Made by a program: the position numbers and the translations under genes | Source of the DNA: Nitrospira sp. MA-1 | GTDB taxonomy: Bacteria > Nitrospirota > Nitrospiria > Nitrospirales > UBA8639 | NCBI GenBank assembly: GCA_032139905.1 | Contig: JAQJDB010000007.1 | Span: 310,001 to 374,000 of the forward strand | DNA length: 64,000 nt | Direction of reading: 5' to 3' | Shown: positions 18,669 to 27,690 of the stretch, piece by piece | How the letters are laid out: each line of letters opens with the position of its first letter | How positions within the stretch are numbered: the stretch's first letter is position 1 | Notes under the pieces: model-generated | Databases searched by the model: none | Seen by the model: the letters and a program-made list of their open reading frames with translations, nothing else | What the model was told of the DNA's origin: nothing

Positions 18669-20420
18669 ATGCATGCTTTTCTTGAATCCCTGGTTAACCG
18701 CTTTCCTCAGGCGGTGCTGACGGCGCAGCAGGATCCCGTGCGTTTGGACCTGTGGGCTCAAGTGCAGGCCGATCATTGGCTGGAAATTGCCCAATTTCTC
18801 CATGACGATCCCTCAATGGTCCTGGATCATATCACCGATATCTGTTCGGCGGATTATCCTGATGACCTTGAGCGCTTTGAAGTCATTTATCACTTTCTCT
18901 CCCTTTCACACAGGACCCGCCTTCGAATTAAAGCTCGCGTGACAGAGGACCATCCGGAGATCGCCTCTATCAGTGGGATCTGGAAAGGGGCGAATTTCCT
19001 GGAACGCGAAGTATACGACTTGATGGGCATTCGCTTTAGCGGGCATCCCGATCTTCGACGAATTTTGATGCCTGATGATTATGATGAAGGGTATCCGTTA
19101 CGAAAAGATTTTCCGGCCGAAGGGAAAGGGTGGCGAAGCCGCTTTGATTTTCTCCCCAGGTTGGACGAACCGATTGGCGAATGGTCGGAAGCCGAGGTGC
19201 CAGATGATCAGCGGCATCAATTCATGGCGGATGACCATCCGGGTGACACCAAACGCACGACGGAAATGCTCCTCAATATGGGACCGCAGCATCCCAGTAC
19301 GCATGGTGTGCTTCGGGTCGTGTTGGAATTGGATGGTGAGCGGGTCAGCAAAGCCACCCCCGATCTTGGGTATCTGCACCGTGGAGTGGAAAAGTTGGCT
19401 GAAGGTCTGACGTATATGCAAATGGTTCCGCATACCGACCGATTAGACTATGTCTGTGCCATGACCAATAACTATGCGTATGTGAGGGCTGTGGAGAAAC
19501 TGATAGATATGGCCGTTCCGGAACGGGCGGAATATGTGAGGACCATCGTTGCCGAAATGCAACGGATCATCGGCCATTTATTCTGGCTGGGAACACAAGC
19601 CCTGGATATCGGAGCCATGACCGTGTTCTTTTGGACATTCCGGGAACGTGAAGTCTTGTTAGATATGTTTGAAAAGTTGTGTGGAGCCCGTTTGACATTG
19701 AATTACTATCGGATTGGAGGCGTGGATGCGGATCTCACGCCGGAAATTATTACGACCCTCAGGGATTTTTTGAAAACGTTTCCTGCCCATATTCGGGAAT
19801 ACGATACGCTCTTGCAAAAAAATCGAATTTGGGTAGCCCGCACAAAGGGGGTGGCACTCCTTTCTGCGGAGGATGCCATCAATTTCGGATGCACAGGGCC
19901 GGTTCTGCGTGGGTCTGGAGTGTCCTATGATATTCGAAAACTGGAGCCCTATGGCGTGTATGATCGCGTGGATTGGGAAGTCCCTCTGGGAAAAGACGGG
20001 GATACCTATGACCGGTATTGGATCAGAATGGAAGAAATGTGGCAAAGCGCTCGCATCATTGAACAATGCCTCAATCAAATGCCTGAGGGACCCGTGATGG
20101 CCGTCGATGCCCAAGCCATTCCCCCTCCCAAGCCCGAGGTGATGAGGGATATGCAAAGCCTGATTCATCATTTCATTATCTTTACGCAAGGGTTTAAGCC
20201 ACCGAAAGGCGAAACGTATTGTGCGACTGAGGTGCCTAAAGGTGAATTGGGCTTTTTTATCATTAGTGACGGGAGTTCGCGTCCCTATCGGTTGAAAATC
20301 CGATCTCCTTCCTTTATTCATATGGGCGCCTTTGATCATATGGCGCGTGGATATTTGATTTCTGATATCGTCACGATTTTCGGAACGTACGATATTGTGA
20401 TGGGGGAGTGTGATCGATAA
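18669..20420 (+). CDS. nuoC: NADH-quinone oxidoreductase fused subunits C and D
   Basis: A 583-residue fusion. The NuoC-like part (about 1-190) contains the ERFEVIYHFLS and EREVYDLMGIRFSGHPDLRRILMP segments. The NuoD part starts at about 195 with MGPQHPSTHGVLR and ends in the typical YDIVMGECDR. The fused form is common in several phyla. The conserved HRG near H237-R238 is in the region that is arginine-methylated in mitochondrial complex I, which is relevant to the MidA-like gene upstream. NuoD carries the quinone-binding cavity. Confidence 0.97.
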   Translation: MHAFLESLVNRFPQAVLTAQQDPVRLDLWAQVQADHWLEIAQFLHDDPSMVLDHITDICSADYPDDLERFEVIYHFLSLSHRTRLRIKARVTEDHPEIASISGIWKGANFLEREVYDLMGIRFSGHPDLRRILMPDDYDEGYPLRKDFPAEGKGWRSRFDFLPRLDEPIGEWSEAEVPDDQRHQFMADDHPGDTKRTTEMLLNMGPQHPSTHGVLRVVLELDGERVSKATPDLGYLHRGVEKLAEGLTYMQMVPHTDRLDYVCAMTNNYAYVRAVEKLIDMAVPERAEYVRTIVAEMQRIIGHLFWLGTQALDIGAMTVFFWTFREREVLLDMFEKLCGARLTLNYYRIGGVDADLTPEIITTLRDFLKTFPAHIREYDTLLQKNRIWVARTKGVALLSAEDAINFGCTGPVLRGSGVSYDIRKLEPYGVYDRVDWEVPLGKDGDTYDRYWIRMEEMWQSARIIEQCLNQMPEGPVMAVDAQAIPPPKPEVMRDMQSLIHHFIIFTQGFKPPKGETYCATEVPKGELGFFIISDGSSRPYRLKIRSPSFIHMGAFDHMARGYLISDIVTIFGTYDIVMGECDR

Positions 20421-20506
20421 CATGGGGAATGGTGTCAGGGAGTTAAAGGGTTACGCGCACAATGGTCATTGGGCGATGACTCCTCACTTCAACTCACGAG
20501 GCTGCC

Positions 20507-21031
20507 ATGTTATTTGAGCGATTCAAAAACGAGGTTGAGGATATTCTGTCCCGCTATCCGGTGAAGCGCTCGGCGTTGTTGCCGTTATTGAATTTTGCGC
20601 AGAGGGAAGAGGGATATGTCAGTGAATCAGCCATGAAAGAGATTGCCAAAATTTTGGATTTGACTCCCCCGCAAGTGTTTGAGACCGTCACGTTTTATAC
20701 GATGTTTAATCTCAAGCCGATCGGGAAGTTTCACCTTCAAGTGTGTAAGTCGCTCATGTGTGCTTTAGTTGGATCGGATGATCTTGTGATGTGGATTCAG
20801 AAAAAACTGAGCATTGCCCCAGGTCAGACAACGGCAGATAACATCTTTACGCTCAGCGTGGTGGAGTGTCTTGGATCCTGTGGGACCGGTCCCATGATGC
20901 AGGTGAATGATGACTATTATGAGCAATTATCTGAAGAAAAGGTCGGACGAGTCCTGGACGATTTGAAACGGGACGGGACAAGTTCGCTTAAAACAGGACC
21001 CTTCATGTATCCTCAGCCCCTTGCTAAATGA
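20507..21031 (+). CDS. nuoE: NADH-quinone oxidoreductase subunit E
   Basis: A 174-residue subunit of the NADH-oxidising module. It binds one 2Fe-2S cluster: ligands are visible as C-x4-C in VCKSLMC and C-x3-C in ECLGSC. The start ATG follows GAGG. It is followed by nuoF as usual. Confidence 0.96.
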   Translation: MLFERFKNEVEDILSRYPVKRSALLPLLNFAQREEGYVSESAMKEIAKILDLTPPQVFETVTFYTMFNLKPIGKFHLQVCKSLMCALVGSDDLVMWIQKKLSIAPGQTTADNIFTLSVVECLGSCGTGPMMQVNDDYYEQLSEEKVGRVLDDLKRDGTSSLKTGPFMYPQPLAK

Positions 21032-21111
21032 CAGGAGTCTTTGTAGAGCATAGACATGGATAAGCAATTCATGGGTTATTCAAAACCGCCCGTTCACGAA
21101 TTAATGTGTTT

Positions 21112-22419
21112 ATGACCACTTACGAAAAAATATTATTGAAGAATATGGAGCAGCCGGGATACACCGGTTCGTTGGCGGACTATGAAGGGACCGGTGGGTA
21201 TAGAGCCCTTCGGACAGTTTTGAAGGAAATGCAGCCCGATCAGGTGATTGAGGTGGTGAAAAAGTCAGGTCTTCGCGGTCGTGGTGGAGCCGGGTTTCCC
21301 ACCGGTGTGAAATGGGGATTCATTCCCAAGAATCATCCCGGTCCTAAATATTTGTGCTGCAACGCGGATGAAAGTGAACCCGGAACATTTAAAGACCGGC
21401 AACTCATGGAACGGGATCCCCATCAAATGCTGGAGGGGATGGCCATTACCTGTTTCGCCATTGGCGCACAAACGGCCTACATCTACATTCGAGGAGAGTT
21501 TCGTCTCGGTGCGAAGATTCTGGAACAGGCTCTTCAGGAAGCCAATGCGGCCGGGTATCTTGGCAAAAATGTTCTGGGGAGCGGATTGACGATCAATATT
21601 TTTGTCCATCTTGGAGCCGGAGCGTATATTTGTGGTGAGGAAACAGCTCTACTGGAATCATTAGAAGGGAAACGGGGCATGCCTCGCTTCAAGCCGCCGT
21701 TTCCGGCGACGCATGGGCTATATCAAAACCCCACTGTGGTCAATAATGTCGAAACGATGGCCAATGTTCCTCATATTATCAACCGAGGGGGAGAGTGGTT
21801 TGCCTCGATTGGCTCTCCGCCTAAAAGCTGTGGAACGCGGGTGTTTTGTTTGAGTGGACATGTAAAGCGGCCTGGCAATTATGAGGCTCCCATGGGCATT
21901 ACATTCCGCGAATTGATTTATGAGTTGGGCGGAGGGATGCGATCGGATAAGCCCCTTAAGGCCTTTATCCCTGGTGGGGCCTCGGCTCCATTTCTGACGC
22001 CTGACCATCTGGATGTGAAAATGGATTTTGAGTCAGTGGCATTAGCCGGCTCTATGCTGGGATCCGGGGGCGTGACGGTGATGGAAGAAGGCACGAATAT
22101 GGTGTGGGCCGCTCTCCGATTAATGGAATTTTTCTATCATGAATCGTGCGGAAAATGTACGCCCTGCCGGGAAGGAACTTCCTGGCTCGTTCAGACTCTT
22201 CAGCGAATCTGGAACAAACGGGGGCGTCCTGAAGATATTGGAGTTCTTGATGAACTCTGCGGAAATATCCCCGGCCGTACGGTTTGTGCGTTTGGTGATG
22301 CGGCAGTCTCTCCCATCGTGAGCACATTACTCCACTGGCGCGAGGAATATGAGGCTCTCATTCAGGAAGCTCTGGAGACGATGCCTCGCAACAAGGAAAT
22401 TCCGGTTTTCTCGCATTGA
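21112..22419 (+). CDS. nuoF: NADH-quinone oxidoreductase subunit F
   Basis: The NADH- and FMN-binding subunit, about 435 residues. The glycine-rich NADH site GLRGRGGAGFPTG, the FMN region with CNADESEPGTFKDR, and the N3 4Fe-4S motif CGKCTPCREG are all present. A GTG two codons earlier at 21106 is an alternative start; neither has a clear ribosome site. It overlaps the next open frame at its stop codon. Confidence 0.96.
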   Translation: MTTYEKILLKNMEQPGYTGSLADYEGTGGYRALRTVLKEMQPDQVIEVVKKSGLRGRGGAGFPTGVKWGFIPKNHPGPKYLCCNADESEPGTFKDRQLMERDPHQMLEGMAITCFAIGAQTAYIYIRGEFRLGAKILEQALQEANAAGYLGKNVLGSGLTINIFVHLGAGAYICGEETALLESLEGKRGMPRFKPPFPATHGLYQNPTVVNNVETMANVPHIINRGGEWFASIGSPPKSCGTRVFCLSGHVKRPGNYEAPMGITFRELIYELGGGMRSDKPLKAFIPGGASAPFLTPDHLDVKMDFESVALAGSMLGSGGVTVMEEGTNMVWAALRLMEFFYHESCGKCTPCREGTSWLVQTLQRIWNKRGRPEDIGVLDELCGNIPGRTVCAFGDAAVSPIVSTLLHWREEYEALIQEALETMPRNKEIPVFSH

Positions 22420-22430
22420 GGATATCTGAA

Positions 22431-25121
22431 ATGGCAACACCTCCAACGACCACTACAGACATGATTACCCTGACGATCGATGGAAAGGCGGCATCGGTCG
22501 CAAAGGGGACGCTGGTCATTGAGGCTGCGCGGCAGGTCGGTGTCATGGTGCCGCACTTTTGCTATCACCCGAAATTGACGCCAGACGCCAATTGCCGGAT
22601 GTGTTTAGTGGAAATTGAAAAAATGCCTCGGTTGCAAACCTCCTGTAGTACGCAAGTGGCGGAAGGCATGGTGGTGAAATCGGCGTCTTCCTCTGTGGTA
22701 CAAGAGGCACGCAAGTCTGTATTAGATTTTATTTTGGCCAATCACCCGTTGGATTGTCCGGTCTGCGACCAAGGGGGGCGGTGCGATCTTCAGGACTTTT
22801 CTCACGAATACACCGCGACGACAAGCGAATTTAAGGAACTCAAACGGGTCTTTCCCAAGGAGTATTTCAGCCCGCTGATAGAAACGCAGATGAACCGCTG
22901 TGTCCAATGTTTGCGGTGCGTGCGCTATTGTGATCAGGTCATGGATGTGAAAGCTCTGGCGCCTGCAGGACGCGGCACCATGACGGAAATCAAAGCCTTC
23001 GGGGCTCATGAATTGGATTGCGAGTTTTGTGGTGGTTGTATTCAGATTTGTCCGGTGGGAGCCATTACGAGTCGACTCTCCATGTACGAATTTCGCCCAT
23101 GGATGCTGAAGCGGACGGACTCAATTTGCGGCTATTGTGGGGATGGGTGTCAAATCACCTTTCAAACGAAGAATAATGACCTCATCGAAGTGAATTCCAC
23201 TCACGGGGCTGGCCGTAATAACGGTGATCTCTGTGCCAGAGGCTACTTTGGCTATCATGTCAGCGTTCATCCTGATCGGCTCACGGCGCCTCTCATCCGG
23301 CAAGGAGAAGCCCTTCAATCCGTGCAATGGGAAGAGGTCTTGGAACTGGTGGGGCAGCGTCTATTGGACATTAAAGCCAAGTATGGTCCCGATGCGATTG
23401 GCGGATTAATTACGGGACGATGCACCAATGAAGATATCTATGTGTTTCAGAAATTCATGCGTGGGGTGGTGGGGACCAATCGGATTGATAGCAGTGTGCG
23501 GTATGGCCATCTGAATGCGGTGCATGCCATGCAGCGGGTGCAAGGCACCCATCGTTGGGCCGTGAGCTTTGACGATATTCTATCGGCGGATACCCTTTTA
23601 CTCGTCGGGACCAATATTACCGAAACCAATCCTATTACAGGGTTGAAGGTCAAAGAGGCGGTGAAACGACGTGGGGCGAAGCTGATTACCATCGAAGCCC
23701 TGCAACCTGCCATTGGGAGCATCAGCAATATTGTGAATCTGGCCCAACATCATCTGGGCGTCAAACCGACGGGCTATGCCGGAGCGATTTTGGGCATGCT
23801 GAAAGCGGTCGTGGATCAGCAAATGGTGGATCCGGAACTTCAGACCAACGCCTCGTCCTATGTCAACGACATGACCGCTACGCTGAAAGCCCTGTCCTGG
23901 AATGTGATTCAAGCGCAAACAGGATTGGATTCGGAAACGTTTACTCAAGCCGGCCAGGTGTTTGCCAAAGGGGAGAAGGTTGTCATTCTCGTCGGACCGG
24001 GAGTCCTGCGATCCGAGGGTGGATTCGGAATGACCATGAATTTGTTGGACCTCTTGTTGATAAGTGGAAAACTCACAAAACCCGGTTGTGGTCTTGCTCC
24101 TCTGGCGGAAGAAAATAATGATCAGGGAGCCTTTGAGATGGGAGGAATCGGATCGGTATTGCCTGGTGGACAATCCCTGGGTAGCCCGGAGGAGAGGACG
24201 CGAATGGCGCAAGCATGGGGTCGGCCAATTCCCGACACGCCAGGCTCTTCACTCCCACAGATGATTGAGGATGCGCAACAAGGCAGATTGAAAGCTTTGT
24301 TTGTCGTGGGTGAAAATCCCCTGGCTTCGTTGCCTCCGTCATCGGGTATACAGTCGGCATTAGAGAAGTTGGAGTTTCTGGTATGTCAGGAACTGTTTCT
24401 CACTGAAACCGCACAGAAAGCTCATGTTGTTCTACCGGCCTGTTCCTATGCTGAAAAAGACGGAACCTTTACCAATACGGAAGGGCATATCCAGTCAGTA
24501 CGAAAAGCGATTGATTTGGTTGGTGAGAGTCGACCGGACTGGGAAGTGTTCTCTGCGCTGTCGGTGATGATGAATGATCCAATGGAATACGGAGACGTCA
24601 AGGAAATCGGCAAGGAAATCCATAATCTCCTCCCTGGAACACGCACCTTAGGGCCTGGTCCCTTACCCCCTCGCCCTAACCTGACGGTCATCGCAAAATA
24701 CCTCACGTCGGATTATCAACGGGATATGGCGACGCGGTACCAATTGCCGGCAAACGATTCAGCCGATGATGCGGATGACATGATCTTGCAGGTTTCCCAA
24801 TCCTTGTTTCATTCCGGAAAGCTTTCACGAAAGGCCAAAGGTTTGCTGCAGGTTGAGGCAACCGGCAAACTTTATCTGCATCCGAAAGACGCGGCTCGAC
24901 GCGGGATTGGTGAAGGGGACACCGTGAAGGTGAGCAATCGTTTGGGGGAGGTGGTCACTCAGGTCGGACTTCGTGAACGTATTCCCAACGGTGTTGCGGT
25001 GTACCCTGAGCATTTTGATGAAGAGATACGCCGTCTAATGCCCTATAGTGTTGATCCGGAAACGCAGGTGCCCTCTTGCAAAGTGGCTCGTGTTCGCCTT
25101 GAAAAAATGGCTGGGATATGA
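22431..25121 (+). CDS. nuoG: NADH-quinone oxidoreductase subunit G
   Basis: An 896-residue subunit. The N-terminal ferredoxin-type domains show the 2Fe-2S set (HFCYHPKL..CRMC..SCST), the His-Cys3 cluster HPLDCPVCDQGGRC, and two 4Fe-4S sets (CVQCLRCVRYC and CEFCGGCIQICP). A C-x2-C-x3-C set (CGYCGDGC) plus a later cysteine suggests that cluster N7 is retained. The rest is a molybdopterin-oxidoreductase-like domain without catalytic use in complex I. ATG at 22431 is preferred to a TTG at 22416 because GAGGA lies nine bases before it. Confidence 0.95.
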   Translation: MATPPTTTTDMITLTIDGKAASVAKGTLVIEAARQVGVMVPHFCYHPKLTPDANCRMCLVEIEKMPRLQTSCSTQVAEGMVVKSASSSVVQEARKSVLDFILANHPLDCPVCDQGGRCDLQDFSHEYTATTSEFKELKRVFPKEYFSPLIETQMNRCVQCLRCVRYCDQVMDVKALAPAGRGTMTEIKAFGAHELDCEFCGGCIQICPVGAITSRLSMYEFRPWMLKRTDSICGYCGDGCQITFQTKNNDLIEVNSTHGAGRNNGDLCARGYFGYHVSVHPDRLTAPLIRQGEALQSVQWEEVLELVGQRLLDIKAKYGPDAIGGLITGRCTNEDIYVFQKFMRGVVGTNRIDSSVRYGHLNAVHAMQRVQGTHRWAVSFDDILSADTLLLVGTNITETNPITGLKVKEAVKRRGAKLITIEALQPAIGSISNIVNLAQHHLGVKPTGYAGAILGMLKAVVDQQMVDPELQTNASSYVNDMTATLKALSWNVIQAQTGLDSETFTQAGQVFAKGEKVVILVGPGVLRSEGGFGMTMNLLDLLLISGKLTKPGCGLAPLAEENNDQGAFEMGGIGSVLPGGQSLGSPEERTRMAQAWGRPIPDTPGSSLPQMIEDAQQGRLKALFVVGENPLASLPPSSGIQSALEKLEFLVCQELFLTETAQKAHVVLPACSYAEKDGTFTNTEGHIQSVRKAIDLVGESRPDWEVFSALSVMMNDPMEYGDVKEIGKEIHNLLPGTRTLGPGPLPPRPNLTVIAKYLTSDYQRDMATRYQLPANDSADDADDMILQVSQSLFHSGKLSRKAKGLLQVEATGKLYLHPKDAARRGIGEGDTVKVSNRLGEVVTQVGLRERIPNGVAVYPEHFDEEIRRLMPYSVDPETQVPSCKVARVRLEKMAGI

Positions 25122-25172
25122 GGCGGTTCTTAGCTTGTGGTTTGATTCATAGAGGAGAGGAGTGAATCCGTC

Positions 25173-26234
25173 ATGGATACGGGAATTCGATTAGCCTTAA
25201 CGTTAAGCCAAATTGGCGCAGTGATGGTGGCAGTGCTTCTTACCGTTGCTGCGCTTACCCTGCTGGAACGCAAGGTGTTGGGTTGGATGCAGGATCGGAT
25301 GGGACCGATGGAGGTCGGGCCTTATGGCATCTTGCAACCGGTAGCCGACGGCTTAAAGCTCTTTTTTAAAGAAGATATCATTCCTGCCGGTGCCAATAAG
25401 TTCATGTTTAGCATGGCGCCAGTGTTGTCATTAGTTCCTGCCCTCATTGGATTCGCGGTGATTCCATTTGGCCCGGATTGGACGGTTGATGTCGGCGGCG
25501 TCAACTTTAAACCGTTTGTGATTACCGACATCAATATCGGCGTTCTCTATATCCTGGCGTTTGCTTCAATCGGGGCATACGGCATTATTCTGGGCGGATG
25601 GTCATCAAATAGTAAGTATTCCCTTCTGGGAGGTTTGCGGTCTGCGGCACAATTGATCAGTTACGAATTGAATGTGGGGCTTTCCATTGTCGGCGTATTA
25701 CTCCTTTCAAGCTCCTTGAGTTTGGTGGCCATTACCAATGCGCAGGCAGGAGGGTTTTGGAACTGGTACTTTTTCGGAGGAGGGGGCTTTCCCCAAGCCG
25801 TGGCATTCGTCGTGTTTATTATTTCCTCGGTGGCAGAAACGAATCGGACCCCATTTGATTTACCGGAAGCGGAAAGCGAGTTGGTGGCGGGATTCTTTAC
25901 CGAATATAGCGGAATGCGGTTTGCTTTCTTCTTTCTGGCCGAATACGGCAACATGATTTTGGTGTCGTGTGTGGCCACCGTATTGTTTTTTGGCGGATGG
26001 CATGCACCTTTTGAGTTTTTGCAAGGTCCGGAATCCATTCATTGGGCCACCGGTATATTTTGGTTTGTGTTTAAAGTTTCGAGTTTTTTATTTTTATTCT
26101 TTTGGTTGCGCGCCACGTTACCCCGCTTACGCTATGACCAGCTCATGCGGTTCGGGTGGAAGGTCCTCCTTCCCATCGCGTTGGCAAATATTGTATTGAC
26201 AGCTATCATCGCATTTCTCTTTCCGGGAAGCTGA
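25173..26234 (+). CDS. nuoH: NADH-quinone oxidoreductase subunit H
   Basis: A 353-residue membrane subunit with about eight helices that lines the quinone channel. Family landmarks are LERKVLGWMQDRMGP, the loop AETNRTPFDLPEAESELVAGFFTEYSG and LRATLPRLRYDQLM. The start follows GAGGAGAGGAG. It overlaps nothing and continues the operon. Confidence 0.97.
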   Translation: MDTGIRLALTLSQIGAVMVAVLLTVAALTLLERKVLGWMQDRMGPMEVGPYGILQPVADGLKLFFKEDIIPAGANKFMFSMAPVLSLVPALIGFAVIPFGPDWTVDVGGVNFKPFVITDINIGVLYILAFASIGAYGIILGGWSSNSKYSLLGGLRSAAQLISYELNVGLSIVGVLLLSSSLSLVAITNAQAGGFWNWYFFGGGGFPQAVAFVVFIISSVAETNRTPFDLPEAESELVAGFFTEYSGMRFAFFFLAEYGNMILVSCVATVLFFGGWHAPFEFLQGPESIHWATGIFWFVFKVSSFLFLFFWLRATLPRLRYDQLMRFGWKVLLPIALANIVLTAIIAFLFPGS

Positions 26235-26248
26235 GAAGGTTGAATGGT

Positions 26249-26785
26249 ATGAAACTCAAGGAGTGGGTTAAAACGCTTTTGTTTTATGAGATTGCGTTAG
26301 GGATGAAGGCAACCTTATCCCATTTACTCCGTTATAAGCCCATCACCTTACAATACCCGCACGAGAAGAAGCAGTTGCCGTCCAACTATCGCGGCATGTT
26401 GGCGTTACTGCGTTACGATGATGGCACGGAAAAGTGCGTGGGCTGCGATTTATGTGAGGCGGCTTGTCCCTCCCGTGTCATCCGGGTGGTGAGTGCCGAG
26501 GTGCCGGGGGAACCGACTAAGCGGTATTCCAAGGAATATTACATGGACATGACCCGATGTTTGTTTTGCGGGTTGTGTGTGAAGGCATGTCCGGTTGATG
26601 CCTTGGGAATGACACAGGAGTATGAATGGGCGGTCTATGATAAGCGGCAGCTTCAATTAAATAAGCAACAACTCCTGGCAATTGGTGATCGAAATTATCC
26701 GATTCGGGAAAAGCGCCTGGAATTTCAGCATCCCAATGTGGCCTATTTTAACGTAGGGTTTAAGGACATTCCTCAAAAAGAATAG
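26249..26785 (+). CDS. nuoI: NADH-quinone oxidoreductase subunit I
   Basis: A 178-residue ferredoxin-like subunit with two 4Fe-4S motifs, CVGCDLCEAACP and CLFCGLCVKACP, binding N6a and N6b. The ATG at 26249 is taken as the start; the longer open frame from 26156 would run through the end of nuoH and encodes nothing family-like before KLKEWVKT. Confidence 0.95.
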   Translation: MKLKEWVKTLLFYEIALGMKATLSHLLRYKPITLQYPHEKKQLPSNYRGMLALLRYDDGTEKCVGCDLCEAACPSRVIRVVSAEVPGEPTKRYSKEYYMDMTRCLFCGLCVKACPVDALGMTQEYEWAVYDKRQLQLNKQQLLAIGDRNYPIREKRLEFQHPNVAYFNVGFKDIPQKE

Positions 26786-26862
26786 TATCTGTTTTTGTCC
26801 GGCGCTACATTCGGTCTACATGCCGGTTAAGGAATATCCAAAAAGTTTTTGAAGAGCAGATA

Positions 26863-27381
26863 ATGGGAACGATAGTTTTTTTCTATTTTGCCAGTGTGAT
26901 TGTGGCGACGGCCGCTTTGGTGGTGGCCTTGAGAAGCCCGGTATATTGTGCGCTGGCGCTCCTGGTCATGTTCTTTCACGTCGCGGGCCTCTTTGTCACA
27001 TTGCACGCGGAATTCCTGGCGGTAATTCAAATCCTGGTGTATGCGGGTGCCATTCTGGTGCTCTATCTTTTTGTGGTTATGTTGCTCAATTTGAAGGCGG
27101 AAGTACGCTTTCACCACCAATTGACCGTAGGCCTCTTTCTGGGATGCATGTTGTTTGCGGAAGCGGTTCTGCTGGTGGTTAAGGGCGAAACCTCATTGGG
27201 TGCGAACCTTCCTGCTCCGGGAGAGCCTACCCATTTAACCCAGGGCAATACGGAATCGATCGGTGAGTTGCTGTATTCCACGTATCTGTTTCCATTTGAA
27301 ATCGCGTCTCTTATTCTCTTGGTGGCGATGGTGGGTGCGGTCATCCTCACCAAAAAGGGGATCTTGGAGGCGAAGAGTTAA
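26863..27381 (+). CDS. nuoJ: NADH-quinone oxidoreductase subunit J
   Basis: A 172-residue membrane subunit with five predicted helices. The [23 protein letters not shown] segment is the conserved third helix that carries the pi-bulge in complex I. Its stop codon overlaps the nuoK start by one base. Confidence 0.95.
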   Translation: MGTIVFFYFASVIVATAALVVALRSPVYCALALLVMFFHVAGLFVTLHAEFLAVIQILVYAGAILVLYLFVVMLLNLKAEVRFHHQLTVGLFLGCMLFAEAVLLVVKGETSLGANLPAPGEPTHLTQGNTESIGELLYSTYLFPFEIASLILLVAMVGAVILTKKGILEAKS

Positions 27382-27686
27382 TGGACGTTCCGGTGAGTTA
27401 CTATCTTGTGCTGAGCGGGATTGTGTTCTCAATCGGATTGGTAGGAGTGCTGATCCGACGCAATATCATCATCATTTTATTATCCATTGAGTTGATGTTG
27501 AATGCCACGAACATTAATTTTGTGGCTTTCTCTTCCTATTTGGGTAATCTTTCAGGTCAGGTGTTCGTGTTTTTTGCACTTACCGTGGCTGCTGCGGAAG
27601 TTGCGGTAGGGCTGGCGATTATCATCGCGCTCTATCGGCATTCGACCAGTACTAATATTGACAACTTCCGGTTGTTGAAATGGTAA
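27381..27686 (+). CDS. nuoK: NADH-quinone oxidoreductase subunit K
   Basis: A 101-residue subunit with three helices. The conserved acidic residues of the proton path lie in [19 protein letters not shown] and in the [17 protein letters not shown] helix. Translationally coupled to nuoJ. Confidence 0.96.
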   Translation: MDVPVSYYLVLSGIVFSIGLVGVLIRRNIIIILLSIELMLNATNINFVAFSSYLGNLSGQVFVFFALTVAAAEVAVGLAIIIALYRHSTSTNIDNFRLLKW

Positions 27687-27690
27687 GGCG

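Noticed and set aside
19659-20423. 254-codon minus-strand frame within nuoCD
   Set aside because: Antisense shadow of an unmistakable nuoCD coding region.
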